This document shows, in pieces, positions 36,095-45,465 of a DNA stretch of 64,000 bases (position 1 is its first letter; every line of letters starts with the position of its first letter). Position numbers and translations under genes: made by a program. The stretch is taken from the NCBI RefSeq assembly GCF_010095445.2, contig NZ_WFGV02000011.1:1-64000 (forward strand). The letters are read 5' to 3'. The DNA is from Pseudomonas sp. TNT3 (GTDB lineage: Bacteria; Pseudomonadota; Gammaproteobacteria; Pseudomonadales; Pseudomonadaceae). The notes below the pieces were generated by a model, which had not been told where the DNA came from, did not search any database, and saw only the letters and a program-made list of their open reading frames with translations.

Positions 36095-37066
36095 ATGTCA
36101 GCGCTGCAACTAAACGATATTTACCTCGCTCGCCAGCGAATCGAATCGCTGGTACGGCGTACGCCCATGGAGTATTCGCCGAGCCTTTCGCAGCGGCTGG
36201 GCGTAGCGGTTTACCTCAAGCTCGAGTCCCTGCAGATCACCGGCAGTTTCAAATTGCGCGGCGCGAGCAATGCCGTGGCGCAACTCAGCGCCGAGCAAAA
36301 AGCCTGTGGTGTCGTAGCGGCTTCGACCGGCAATCATGGTCGCGCACTGGCGTATGCCGCTTCCCGGCAAGGCGTGAAGGCGACCATTTGTTTGTCGCAT
36401 CTCGTGCCGGCGAACAAGGTCCAGGCCATTCGTGATCTCGGGGCGCAGGTGTGCATCGTTGGCCAGTCCCAGGACGATGCCCAGCGCGAAGCCGAACGGA
36501 TTGCCGGCGCAGAGGGCGCGACGTTGCTGCCGCCTTTTGATCATCCGGCCATCATCGCGGGGCAGGGCACCCTCGGGCTGGAAATCCTCGAACAGCAACC
36601 GGACGTGGCGCAGATCCTGGTGCCTTTATCCGGTGGCGGTCTGTTTGCCGGCGTGGCACTGGCCCTTAAAAGCGCCAACCCGCGGATCGTGACCCACGGC
36701 ATCAGCATGCAGCGCGGCGCGGCCATGCACGCCAGTCTCGCGGCCGGACTCCCGGTGGAAGTTGAAGAGCTGCCGACCCTGGCCGACTCGCTCGGCGGCG
36801 GCATCGGTCTGGACAACCGTTACACCTTCGACATGACCCGCGAACGTTGCGATCACCTGCACCTGCTCAGCGAAGCCTCTATCGCCAACGCCATCCGCCA
36901 TGCCTATCGCGAAGAACGTCTGGTGCTGGAAGGCGCTGCGGCGGTCGGTATCGCCGCGCTGCTCGATGGCCTGATCGAACCGCGTGGACCGATCGTGGTG
37001 GTGGTCAGCGGGCGCAACGTCGACATCGATCAGCACCTGCGTGTCCTCGCCGGTGCCGATGCCTGA
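36095..37066 (+). CDS. eutB: Hydroxyectoine utilisation dehydratase (threonine dehydratase family)
   Basis: A 323-residue fold-type II PLP enzyme. Lys53 in GSFKLRGASNAV is the cofactor lysine, STGNHGRA follows near residue 78, and PLSGGGLFAG near residue 177 binds the phosphate. EutB acts in the hydroxyectoine branch, where with EutC it removes the hydroxyl group. It lies 107 bases downstream of enuR and 36 bases upstream of eutC. Confidence 0.88.
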   Translation: MSALQLNDIYLARQRIESLVRRTPMEYSPSLSQRLGVAVYLKLESLQITGSFKLRGASNAVAQLSAEQKACGVVAASTGNHGRALAYAASRQGVKATICLSHLVPANKVQAIRDLGAQVCIVGQSQDDAQREAERIAGAEGATLLPPFDHPAIIAGQGTLGLEILEQQPDVAQILVPLSGGGLFAGVALALKSANPRIVTHGISMQRGAAMHASLAAGLPVEVEELPTLADSLGGGIGLDNRYTFDMTRERCDHLHLLSEASIANAIRHAYREERLVLEGAAAVGIAALLDGLIEPRGPIVVVVSGRNVDIDQHLRVLAGADA

Positions 37067-37102
37067 ACCCAAACAATAACAACTGACGGGAGTACTGCGT
37101 CG

Positions 37103-38095
37103 ATGACTGACATCACATTATTGAGCGAAACGGACTTGCGCGCCTGTGTAGCGCTGGATCTGCCGAGCGTCGACGCCATTGAGCAGGCCTTCGTGCTGCT
37201 GGCCACGGCTGCGGTGGCGATGCCGCCGATCCTGCGTCTGGACATCCCCGAGCACAACGGTGAAGTGGATGTGAAGACCGCGTACCTGCCCGGTCTGGAG
37301 CGTTTTGCGATCAAGGTCAGCCCGGGATTTTTCGACAACCCGAAACTGGGTCTGCCAAGCCTCAACGGCATGATGATGTTGTTGTCGGCGCGCACTGGTG
37401 TGCTGGAAGCCTTGTTGCTGGACAACGGTTACCTGACCGCCGTGCGCACAGCAGCGGCCGGTGCCGTGGCGGCTCGGGCGTTGTCCCGGGCCGACAGCCG
37501 CAGCGTGGCGCTGATCGGTGCCGGCGAGCAGGCGGCGTTGCAGCTTCAGGCGTTGCGTCTGGTGCGGCCGATCGAACACGTACGGGTCTGGGCCCGGGAC
37601 AGCGCCAAGGCTGTCGCCTTCGGTAATGAACTGGCGCGCGACAGCGGTCTGATGGTCACGGCTTGCGCGAGCCTCGACGAGGCGATGGCCGACGTGGATA
37701 TCGCGATCACCTGTACGCCAAGTCGCGAACCCTTGATTGAGCCCCACCACTTGCGCCCCGGCCTGCACATCACCGCGATGGGCTCGGACGCCGAACACAA
37801 AAACGAAATTGCCCCGCAGGTGTTGGCCAGGGTCGATCGCTACGTCGCCGACCGGCTGAGCCAGACACGCCTCCTTGGCGAGTTGCATCACGCCCTGGCT
37901 GCCGGCGTCTTTGCTGACGAATCGGGGCTGGTGGAGCTGGGGCAAGTGCTGTCCGGCCAGCGCCCCGGTCGAACCGAGGCGTCGCAAATCACCTTGTGCG
38001 ACCTCACCGGCACCGGCGCTCAGGACACGGCCATGGCCAATCTGGCGTTTGAGCGTGCGCGCTCGGCCGGGAAAGGTTTTCAGTTCGCCAGCTAA
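37103..38095 (+). CDS. eutC: Ectoine utilisation protein EutC (ornithine cyclodeaminase family)
   Basis: A 330-residue member of the ornithine cyclodeaminase/mu-crystallin family. The nucleotide-binding loop ALIGAGEQAALQLQAL is near residues 135-150, and KTAYLPGLERFAIKVSPGF near residue 58 carries the substrate-site lysine. It works with EutB on hydroxyectoine-derived intermediates. The start follows GGGAGTACTG. Confidence 0.88.
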   Translation: MTDITLLSETDLRACVALDLPSVDAIEQAFVLLATAAVAMPPILRLDIPEHNGEVDVKTAYLPGLERFAIKVSPGFFDNPKLGLPSLNGMMMLLSARTGVLEALLLDNGYLTAVRTAAAGAVAARALSRADSRSVALIGAGEQAALQLQALRLVRPIEHVRVWARDSAKAVAFGNELARDSGLMVTACASLDEAMADVDIAITCTPSREPLIEPHHLRPGLHITAMGSDAEHKNEIAPQVLARVDRYVADRLSQTRLLGELHHALAAGVFADESGLVELGQVLSGQRPGRTEASQITLCDLTGTGAQDTAMANLAFERARSAGKGFQFAS

Positions 38096-38137
38096 TTGGT
38101 TTTTTCATCCGTGCGTCATTTATCAGAGGGCATGTGC

Positions 38138-39328
38138 ATGTCTCAGATAGTCGTCAATCTCCCGTTCGAACGGGAGGAATACGCCCAGCGTCTGGCCAAG
38201 GTTCGCGTGGCCATGCAGGCCCAGGGCATCGAGCTGTTGCTGGTCACTGATCCGTCGAACATGGCCTGGCTGACCGGCTATGACGGTTGGTCGTTTTATG
38301 TTCATCAATGCGTGTTGTTGGCGCTCGATGGCGAACCGGTGTGGTTTGGTCGCGGGCAAGACGCCAATGGCGCCAAACGCACGGTGTTCATGCAGCACGA
38401 GAACATCGTCGGTTACCCGGACGTTTATGTGCAGTCCCGGGAGCGCCATCCCATGGATTACCTGTCCCGGGAGGTCATCAGTGCCCGCGGCTGGGATGCG
38501 CTGACCATCGGCGTCGAAATGGACAACTATTACTTCAGTGCCGCCGCTTATCTCTCACTGAAGAAAAACCTGCCACAGGCCCACCTGATTGACGCAGTGG
38601 GGCTGGTGAATTGGCAGCGAGCGATCAAATCGCCCCAGGAAATCACCTACATGCGCATTGCCGCGCGCATTGTCGAGAACATGCACGGCCGCATTCTCGA
38701 GCGGATAGAACCGGGCATGCGCAAAAACGAACTGGTGGCGGAAATCTACAGCAGCGGCATCCTGGGCGCCGACGGCCATGGCGGTGATTACCCGGCCATC
38801 GTGCCGTTGTTGCCGACGGGCGCCGATGCCAGTGCGCCGCACCTGACCTGGGACGATTCGCCCTTCGAAAAAGGTGCCGGTACGTTCTTCGAGATCGCCG
38901 GTTGCTACAAACGCTATCACTGCCCGCTGTCGCGCACGATCTACCTGGGCAAGCCACCGCAGCACTTCCTCGACGGTGAAAAAGCCGTGGTCGAAGGCAT
39001 TGCCGCCGGACTCGAAGCCGCCAAGCCCGGCAATACCACCGGTGATATTGCCGTGGCGTTTTTCAAGGTGCTGGAGAAATTCGGCATCCACAAGGACAGC
39101 CGTTGCGGCTACCCGATCGGGATCAGCTATCCGCCGGACTGGGGCGAACGCACGATGAGCCTGCGGCCCGGCGACAACAGCGTGTTGCAACCGGGCATGA
39201 CCTTCCACTTCATGCCGGGATTGTGGATGGACGATTGGGGGCTGGAAATCACCGAAAGCATTCTGATCACCGAGACCGGCGTCGAAACTCTGTGCAACGT
39301 GCCTCGCCAACTGTTCGTGAAGGATTGA
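38138..39328 (+). CDS. doeA: Ectoine hydrolase
   Basis: DoeA opens the ectoine ring to N-acetyl-2,4-diaminobutyrate. The 396-residue protein has the creatinase/M24 peptidase-like fold: an N-terminal domain with LLVTDPSNMAWLTGYDGWSFY and a C-terminal pita-bread domain with FFEIAGCYKRYHCPLSRTIY and GYPIGISYPPDWGE. The ATG at 38138 is properly spaced from AGAGGG; another ATG at 38132 is too close. It is 3 bases upstream of doeB. Confidence 0.93.
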   Translation: MSQIVVNLPFEREEYAQRLAKVRVAMQAQGIELLLVTDPSNMAWLTGYDGWSFYVHQCVLLALDGEPVWFGRGQDANGAKRTVFMQHENIVGYPDVYVQSRERHPMDYLSREVISARGWDALTIGVEMDNYYFSAAAYLSLKKNLPQAHLIDAVGLVNWQRAIKSPQEITYMRIAARIVENMHGRILERIEPGMRKNELVAEIYSSGILGADGHGGDYPAIVPLLPTGADASAPHLTWDDSPFEKGAGTFFEIAGCYKRYHCPLSRTIYLGKPPQHFLDGEKAVVEGIAAGLEAAKPGNTTGDIAVAFFKVLEKFGIHKDSRCGYPIGISYPPDWGERTMSLRPGDNSVLQPGMTFHFMPGLWMDDWGLEITESILITETGVETLCNVPRQLFVKD

Positions 39329-39331
39329 GCC

Positions 39332-40333
39332 ATGAGCGAATTGCCTGATAACCCGATCAGCGCCACGGTGGATTTTGCCCGTGAAGGGGTGCAGCACGGT
39401 TTTCTCAAACTGCCGTACTCCCGGGACGATTCAGCCTGGGGCGCCGTCATGATTCCCGTCACCGTAATTCAGCGCGGTAAGGGGCCGACCGCGTTGCTCA
39501 GTGGCGGCAACCACGGTGACGAATACGAAGGCCCGGTCGCACTGAGCAAGCTCGCGCAAGGCCTGACGGCGGCCGAGGTGACGGGCAGGGTGATCATCGT
39601 CCCGTTCATGAACACGCCTGCGTTTCATGCCGGGCGGCGGACCTCGCCGATCGACAAGGGCAACCTGAATCGCAGTTTTCCCGGTAAACCTGATGGCTCG
39701 GTGACCGAGAAAATCGCTGATTACTTCAACCGCACTTTGTTGCCGCTGGCGGACATCGTGCTGGACATTCATTCGGGTGGCCGCACCCTGGATTTCCTGC
39801 CGTTCGCCGCGTGTCATGTGCTGCCGGACAAGCACCAGCAAACTCAATGCGAAGCCGGCATGCGTGCATTCAATGCGCCGTACAGCATGCGAATGCTGGA
39901 GCTGGATGCGGGGTCGATGTACGACACCGCCGCCGAGAGGCAGGGTAAGGTATTTGTCACGACCGAGTTGGGTGGCGGCGGTTCTTCCAGCGCCCGCAGT
40001 GTGGCGATTGCCGAGCGTGGGGTGCGCAATCTGCTGGTGCATGCTGGGATTCTTCAAGGTGAAGTACAGGCCCGGGAAACGATCATGCTCGACATGCCCG
40101 ACGCCGATTGTTTCATAGCCAGCGAGCACGACGGTCTGCTGGAAATGTGCCGCGACCTGGGTGACAACGTGAGCCAAGGTGAACTGATTGCCCGTGTGTA
40201 CGACGCCACCCGCACAGGTGTGGCGCCGGTGGAATACCGGGCGGCCCGCAGTGGCTTGTTGGCGGCGCGGCATTTTCCGGGGTTGGTGAGGTGCGGCGAT
40301 ACCATTGCCGTCATCGCCGAAGTGCTGAACTGA
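39332..40333 (+). CDS. doeB: N-acetyl-2,4-diaminobutanoate deacetylase
   Basis: The 333-residue zinc enzyme belongs to the AstE/AspA (succinylglutamate desuccinylase) superfamily. Zinc ligands are His61 and Glu64 in GGNHGDEYEG and His147 in DIHSGG. It deacetylates the DoeA product to diaminobutyrate; the two enzymes are known to work as a complex. The gene is separated from doeA by 3 bases. Confidence 0.93.
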   Translation: MSELPDNPISATVDFAREGVQHGFLKLPYSRDDSAWGAVMIPVTVIQRGKGPTALLSGGNHGDEYEGPVALSKLAQGLTAAEVTGRVIIVPFMNTPAFHAGRRTSPIDKGNLNRSFPGKPDGSVTEKIADYFNRTLLPLADIVLDIHSGGRTLDFLPFAACHVLPDKHQQTQCEAGMRAFNAPYSMRMLELDAGSMYDTAAERQGKVFVTTELGGGGSSSARSVAIAERGVRNLLVHAGILQGEVQARETIMLDMPDADCFIASEHDGLLEMCRDLGDNVSQGELIARVYDATRTGVAPVEYRAARSGLLAARHFPGLVRCGDTIAVIAEVLN

Positions 40334-40376
40334 CACACTCCCACAGGCCCCTCATCGCACTGGAGATCTCCGCCCC

Positions 40377-40856
40377 ATGCACAAACTCGACCGCTACGAC
40401 CTGAAAATCCTGCGGATCCTCGCTGAAGACGGGCGTATCACCAAGTCGAGCCTGGCCGACGCGATCAATCTGTCGGTGACCCCGGCGTGGGAGCGGGTGC
40501 GCAAACTCGAAGCGTTGGGCTTGATCAAAGGCTACAGGGCGCAGATCGACTGGAATGCGGTGTTCAAAAGTCAGCAGGTCCTGGTGGAAATCACCCTGGC
40601 CCGCCACACCGCCCAGGATATGCGGCGTTTCGAGCAGCGCATGAACGAGGCCGTCGAAGTGGCGTTCTGTTACGCCACCGGCGGCGGTGTCGATTACATG
40701 GCGATGATCCAGTCGCCGGACATCGACCATTACCAGCGTTTTATCGACCAGTTACTACTTGATGACCTGGGTATCGAACGCTACTTCACCTACATCGTCA
40801 CCAAAACCATCAAGACCGCTGGCGCCTTGCCGGCCGAGCTGACGCAAGAATCCTGA
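40377..40856 (+). CDS. doeX: Lrp/AsnC-family regulator of ectoine degradation
   Basis: A 159-residue protein with an N-terminal winged HTH (LDRYDLKILRILAEDGRITKSSLA) and a C-terminal RAM ligand-binding domain (CYATGGGVDYMAMIQSPD). DoeX homologues accompany doe genes and control them. The start follows GGAG. It is the last gene before the REP element at 40874. Confidence 0.9.
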   Translation: MHKLDRYDLKILRILAEDGRITKSSLADAINLSVTPAWERVRKLEALGLIKGYRAQIDWNAVFKSQQVLVEITLARHTAQDMRRFEQRMNEAVEVAFCYATGGGVDYMAMIQSPDIDHYQRFIDQLLLDDLGIERYFTYIVTKTIKTAGALPAELTQES

Positions 40857-40873
40857 AGCACCCGCGGCTCTAC

Positions 40874-40962
40874 TGTAGGAACGAGCCTGCTCGCGATAGC
40901 GGTGTGTCAGTCATTGTAGATTCGTTTGTCACACCGCTATCGCGAGCAGGCTCACTCCTACA
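40874..40962. repeat. REP-type inverted repeat
   Basis: Arms TGTAGGAACGAGCCTGCTCG and CGAGCAGGCTCACTCCTACA extend inward through CGATAGCGGTGTG/CACACCGCTATCG. One arm has a C where the complement predicts T. It is the same family as 31089-31175. It splits the ectoine genes into an enuR-doeX unit and a doeCD unit. Confidence 0.9.
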
Positions 40963-41125
40963 ATGAGTATCCGGTAATTCAGTCGATGCAGTTTTTCACC
41001 GCAGAAAGCCACTGTTTGCCCGCGTTCAATCAGAAAAAACCACCTGCCACACCCGGTCAAACGCCAAATCATTCATGCCACCCAGTCCTACCATGGGTTC
41101 ACGCACACGGTTTGGAGTAACCGCC

Positions 41126-42598
41126 ATGACATTCAAACATCCGCTGCTGTTCAAGGCCCTCTGTTACATCGATGGCCATTGGGTCCACAGTGACAGCGGC
41201 CAGAGCATTGCCGTGAACAATCCTGCCGATGGGCAGTTGATCGGACATGTGCCGATGCTGGATCAGCCGCAAATCGTCGCCGCCGTTGACGCGGCACACC
41301 GGGCCTTTGCTTCCTGGCGCGAACAGAGCCTCGATGCCCGAGGCGCCATTCTGCGGCGTTGGGCGGCTCTGATGATCGAGCATCAGGATGACCTCGCACG
41401 CATCCTCAGCCTGGAACAGGGCAAGCCTCTGGCCGAATCCCGCGGCGAGATCGCTTATGCCGCCAGTTTCATTCCGTGGTTCGCCGAAGAAGCGCGGCGG
41501 TTGTACGGGCAGAACATCCCCAGCCATATTCCCGGTGCACACTTGGGCACGATCAAGGAACCGGTGGGCGTCTGTGCGCTGCTGACCCCGTGGAATTTCC
41601 CCTCGGCGATGATCACCCGCAAAGCCGCCGCCGCACTGGCAGCGGGCTGCACCGTGGTGATCAAACCCGCCCATGAAACCCCCTATTCGGCATTCGCACT
41701 GGCGCAGTTGGCCGAGGAGGCGGGCTTCCCGGCAGGCGTTTTCAACGTGGTGCTGGGCGAGCCGCAAATGGCGATGCAAACCCTGGTTGAAGACAGCCGT
41801 GTGCGCTCCGTGAGTTTCACCGGCTCGACCCGTGTCGGTAAGTTGGTCCTGCAAGCGGCGGCTCAGGATGTGAAAAAAGTTTCGCTGGAACTGGGCGGCA
41901 ACGCGCCATTCATTGTGTGCGCCGATGCCGATCTGGAGTTGGCGGTGAAAGTCGCGGTGCAGGCCAAGTTCCAGACCTCCGGACAGGATTGCTGCGCCGC
42001 CAACCGGATCATGGTCGAGCGCTCGGTCTATCCCGCGTTCCTCAGTCGCTTCGCCGCCGCTGTGCGCGAGTTGAGGGTTGGGCCGGCGATGGTCGGCGCT
42101 CAAGAGCAAAGCGTCGATATCGGCCCTTTGATGCATCAGGCCGCGTTCGATGTCACCGCCGAGCGCGTTGCGGACGCCCTGCAACTCGGTGCCCGGCGTC
42201 TGGTCGGTGGCGAGGCGCATGCACTCGGAGGCCTTTTCTATCAACCGACGGTGCTGGCCGATGTCACGCCGCAGATGCGGATCTACCGCGAAGAAAATTT
42301 TGCACCGATTGCCGGGGTCATGCCGTTCGACACCCTCGAACAGGCGATCGAAATGGCCAACGACACCGAATACGGACTGGCCGCCTACATTTGCTCCAAC
42401 CGTCTGGACCTGATTTACCCGCTGATTCGCCGCCTCGATCACGCCATGGTCGCGGTCAACGGCGTCAAGTTTACCGGCCATCCGATCCCGTTCGGTGGCA
42501 TGAAAGCCTCGGGATTGGGCCGCGAAGGTGGCTCCGAGGGCTTCGAAGCCTTTGTCGAGACCAAATATTTTTGCCTGCACCATCAAGGCCAGTTCTAA
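41126..42598 (+). CDS. doeC: Aspartate-semialdehyde dehydrogenase of ectoine catabolism (ALDH family)
   Basis: A 490-residue aldehyde dehydrogenase. The catalytic cysteine is in SGQDCC (Cys289 or Cys290), and the general-base glutamate is in SLELGGNAPF near residue 256. By itself it looks like a succinate-semialdehyde dehydrogenase; the doeD neighbour makes DoeC the better call, oxidising aspartate semialdehyde to aspartate. The ATG at 41126 follows TTGGAGTAA. Confidence 0.88.
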   Translation: MTFKHPLLFKALCYIDGHWVHSDSGQSIAVNNPADGQLIGHVPMLDQPQIVAAVDAAHRAFASWREQSLDARGAILRRWAALMIEHQDDLARILSLEQGKPLAESRGEIAYAASFIPWFAEEARRLYGQNIPSHIPGAHLGTIKEPVGVCALLTPWNFPSAMITRKAAAALAAGCTVVIKPAHETPYSAFALAQLAEEAGFPAGVFNVVLGEPQMAMQTLVEDSRVRSVSFTGSTRVGKLVLQAAAQDVKKVSLELGGNAPFIVCADADLELAVKVAVQAKFQTSGQDCCAANRIMVERSVYPAFLSRFAAAVRELRVGPAMVGAQEQSVDIGPLMHQAAFDVTAERVADALQLGARRLVGGEAHALGGLFYQPTVLADVTPQMRIYREENFAPIAGVMPFDTLEQAIEMANDTEYGLAAYICSNRLDLIYPLIRRLDHAMVAVNGVKFTGHPIPFGGMKASGLGREGGSEGFEAFVETKYFCLHHQGQF

Positions 42599-42621
42599 AG
42601 CCAATTCTCAGGAGACATGCC

Positions 42622-44007
42622 ATGAACCAGGAAATCGATAAGCTGTTCGAACAAGATCGCGCGCACTTCATGCACCCGTCCACCCACGCCCATGATCACG
42701 CCAGCGGGGCGCTCAAGGGGCGCATCATCAAGAGTGCGTCGGGTATCCGTATTCGCGACCATGAGGGCCGCGAATTCATTGATGCCTTTGCCGGCCTGTA
42801 CTGCGTGAATATCGGGTACGGCCGCACCGAAGTCGCTGACGCGATCTATAAGCAGGCCAAGGAGCTTGCTTACTATCACACCTATGTCGGGCATTCGACC
42901 GAGGCGATTATCGAGCTGTCGAGCCGCATCATGGACTGGGCGCCCGAAGGCATGAAGAAGGTCTATTACGGCCTGTCCGGTTCCGACGCCAACGAAACCC
43001 AGATCAAGCTGGTGCGTTACTACAACAACGTACTGGGACGCCCGCAGAAGAAGAAAATCATCTCCCGTGATCGTGGCTACCACGGCTCGGGCATCATGAC
43101 CGGCAGCCTGACGGGCCTGCCGACCTTTCATCAACATTTCGACCTGCCGTCCGAAGGCATCAAACACACGGTTTGCCCGCACTGGTACCGCAAGGCGCCC
43201 ACCGGCATGGATGAAGTCGCGTTCGTGCGTTACTGCGCCGACGAGCTGGAAAAAATGATCCTGGCTGAAGGGCCGGACACGGTGGCCGCCTTTATCGGTG
43301 AACCGCTGATGGGCACTGGCGGCATCATCGTCCCACCGGCCGGTTACTGGTCGGCGATTCAAGCGGTGCTCAATAAATACGACGTCCTGCTGATTGCCGA
43401 CGAAGTGGTGTGTGCTTTTGGTCGCCTGGGTTCAAAGATGGGCAGTCAGCGTTACGGAATGCGTCCGGACCTGATCACCACTGCCAAGGGGCTGACTAGC
43501 GCTTATGCACCATTGTCGGCGGTGATCGTTGGCGAAAAAGTGTGGGATGTGATTGAAAAGGCGTCCGAGTCCCAAGGTGCCATGGGGCATGGCTGGACGT
43601 ATTCTGGTCACCCGATCTGTGCGGCAGCGGCGCTGGCCAATCTGGATATTCTCGAACGGGAAAACCTGACAGAGAACGCCGAAAAAGTCGGCAGCTACCT
43701 GAACCGTCGTCTGCGCGAAGTCCTGGAAGGTCATCCGCTGGTGGGTGAGGTGCGGGGTGATGGCATGCTGGCCGCCGTCGAGTTCATGGCCGATCGTGAG
43801 CAACGCACGCCGTTCGACGCCGCGTTGAAGGTTGGGCCAAAGGTGTCAGCGGCGTGTCTGGAGCGCGGAATGATCGCCCGGGCGATGCCTCACGGCGACA
43901 TCCTGGGCTTTGCGCCGCCGTTGATTCTGACGGAGGAGGAGGCTGATCTGATTGTCGACATCACCAAAGGTGCGGTTGATCAGGTGGCCAGTGAGGTGTT
44001 GGGCTGA
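42622..44007 (+). CDS. doeD: Diaminobutyrate transaminase of ectoine catabolism
   Basis: A 461-residue class III aminotransferase. The PLP lysine is Lys289 in TTAKGLTSAYAPL, with LIADEVVCAFGRLG just before it. It would convert diaminobutyrate to aspartate semialdehyde for DoeC. The start follows AGGAGAC, 23 bases after doeC. A longer open frame runs upstream inside doeC, but it has no start site of its own. Confidence 0.9.
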   Translation: MNQEIDKLFEQDRAHFMHPSTHAHDHASGALKGRIIKSASGIRIRDHEGREFIDAFAGLYCVNIGYGRTEVADAIYKQAKELAYYHTYVGHSTEAIIELSSRIMDWAPEGMKKVYYGLSGSDANETQIKLVRYYNNVLGRPQKKKIISRDRGYHGSGIMTGSLTGLPTFHQHFDLPSEGIKHTVCPHWYRKAPTGMDEVAFVRYCADELEKMILAEGPDTVAAFIGEPLMGTGGIIVPPAGYWSAIQAVLNKYDVLLIADEVVCAFGRLGSKMGSQRYGMRPDLITTAKGLTSAYAPLSAVIVGEKVWDVIEKASESQGAMGHGWTYSGHPICAAAALANLDILERENLTENAEKVGSYLNRRLREVLEGHPLVGEVRGDGMLAAVEFMADREQRTPFDAALKVGPKVSAACLERGMIARAMPHGDILGFAPPLILTEEEADLIVDITKGAVDQVASEVLG

Positions 44008-44042
44008 GTGAGTCCTGCCTGAACGCCTTGCATCGCTGGTTC

Positions 44043-44146
44043 GGGCCCCATCGCTGGCAAGCCAGCTCCCACATGGTTTGTGTCGATCACAAAACAGTGG
44101 TCATCCACAAAAACCTGTGGGAGCGGGCTTGCCCGCGATGAGGCCC
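44043..44146. repeat. REP-type inverted repeat
   Basis: Outer arms GGGCCCCATCGCTGGCAAGC and GCCCGCGATGAGGCCC, with inner CCAGCTCCCACA and CCTGTGGGAGCGG segments. It lies between doeD and the shared terminator with yhcB and is related to the units at 15043 and 53838. Confidence 0.8.
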
Positions 44147-44174
44147 TGTCAGTCACCCTGAAACCATCAACCAC

Positions 44175-44213
44175 AAAAAAGCCCCCGGACAATCACTCAT
44201 CCGGGGGCTTTTT
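44175..44213. terminator. Bidirectional intrinsic terminator
   Basis: AAAAAAGCCCCCGGA and TCCGGGGGCTTTTT arms around CAATCACTCA. It lies between the convergent doeD and yhcB genes and can serve both. Confidence 0.93.
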
Positions 44214-44232
44214 CATGTCGCGCGAAACCTGA

Positions 44233-44667
44233 TTACTTCTTCAGGCCGTAATGCTCATCGAGCATACCCGGTGCGTTCGGGGCTTTGGGGGCGTAGTCGC
44301 GAGGCGGCTCCTGATTGCGCGGTGGCGTCAGGCGTTCCCGTGGGGCCTGGCCTGCATCAGCATGCAGGGCGGCCAGCAAGCGTTGGCGAGTCTGCTCGTC
44401 CAGGGCCAGGCGATTGGCGCCCTCGGCGAGATGATCCTGCACTTCCTGGTAGCTCTGAGTGAGCTTCTTGACCAGGGTTGCAGTGCTATTGAAGTGGGTC
44501 ACCACCTCGTTCTGATAACTGTCGAAACGTTCCTGAATGTCATCCAGCTGACGTTGCGTGCTACTAGGAGCGGCATTCGGCACCAGGCGAGCGATCAGGA
44601 ATCCAACGGCGACACCCACAACCAGGGCAAGAGTCGGCAACAACCAAACTAAGAGCGAGTGTTCCAC
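44233..44667 (-). CDS. YhcB/ZapG-family (DUF1043) protein
   Basis: A 144-residue inner-membrane protein with one N-terminal transmembrane helix (LLPTLALVVGVAVGFLIARLV) and a following coiled coil, the DUF1043 layout. YhcB in E. coli has been linked to cell envelope growth and division. The C-terminal tail is rich in Pro and Arg. The start is GTG at 44667 behind a strong GGAAGGA site. Confidence 0.88.
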   Translation of the reverse strand: MEHSLLVWLLPTLALVVGVAVGFLIARLVPNAAPSSTQRQLDDIQERFDSYQNEVVTHFNSTATLVKKLTQSYQEVQDHLAEGANRLALDEQTRQRLLAALHADAGQAPRERLTPPRNQEPPRDYAPKAPNAPGMLDEHYGLKK

Positions 44668-44811
44668 GAGTCCTTCCTCTATAAACGGCTTTGCTTTACG
44701 TTAACGGCTCGAACCTGCGCTGTATACCGCGATTCACTCGCAATAGATTGGCACAGACAATTTGCTAGACGAGTCGACCCGATTCGAGGTCACGGAGTTC
44801 CTTCCTTGCTT

Positions 44812-45441
44812 ATGCGCGAAACCCCTGTAGTGATTGATGGCCCCGTCGGCCAACTGGAAGCACTTTACCTGAACAGCGACGCGCCTCGGGGCCTGGCGTT
44901 GATCTGCCATCCCAACCCTGTGCAGGGCGGCACCATGCTCAACAAAGTGGTCTCGACCCTGCAGCGCACCGCGCGCGACGCCGGTTTGATCACCTTGCGC
45001 TTCAACTATCGCGGCGTCGGCGCCAGCGAAGGCGCCCATGACATGGGCTCTGGCGAAGTCGACGATGCACAGGCTGTCGCCGAATGGTTGCGCGCCAGAC
45101 ACCCCGATCTTCCCTTGACCCTGTTCGGATTCTCCTTCGGTGGTTTTGTTGCGGCAAGTCTCGGCGGACGCCTGGAAGCCAAGGGTGAGCCGCTCAAGCA
45201 TGTGTTCATGATCGCGCCAGCGGTCATGCGCCTGGGCGATCAGGATCAACTGCCACAACAGGGTGAACTGACCCTGATCCAGCCGGAAACCGACGAAGTG
45301 ATCGATCCGCAGTTGGTCTATGACTGGTCCGGGAACCTTGAACGTCCCCATGAGCTGCTGAAAGTGGCAGAATGCGGACACTTTTTTCATGGCAAGCTGA
45401 CTGATCTCAAGGATCTGATCCTGCCGCGTCTTTCGAATTGA
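44812..45441 (+). CDS. Alpha/beta-hydrolase (dienelactone hydrolase-like)
   Basis: A 209-residue soluble hydrolase. CHPNPVQGGTMLNK near residue 33 is the oxyanion-side loop, and LFGFSFGGFVA near residue 106 holds the nucleophilic serine. The acidic member and the histidine (AECGHFFHGK) are near residues 165 and 193. It ends 24 bases before trpS. The substrate is unknown. The frame is open upstream to 44659, but the ATG at 44812 starts the conserved region. Confidence 0.85.
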   Translation: MRETPVVIDGPVGQLEALYLNSDAPRGLALICHPNPVQGGTMLNKVVSTLQRTARDAGLITLRFNYRGVGASEGAHDMGSGEVDDAQAVAEWLRARHPDLPLTLFGFSFGGFVAASLGGRLEAKGEPLKHVFMIAPAVMRLGDQDQLPQQGELTLIQPETDEVIDPQLVYDWSGNLERPHELLKVAECGHFFHGKLTDLKDLILPRLSN

Positions 45442-45465
45442 TTGCAGTCTGACAAGCGATTACCC

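Noticed and set aside
41099..42604. 501-codon minus-strand open frame across doeC
   Set aside because: Fully opposite the aldehyde dehydrogenase gene, with His/Arg-rich antisense composition.
41917..42621. Upstream extension of doeD into doeC
   Set aside because: The frame is open but encodes an Arg-rich sequence inside another gene; the ATG at 42622 with AGGAGAC gives the normal aminotransferase N-terminus.
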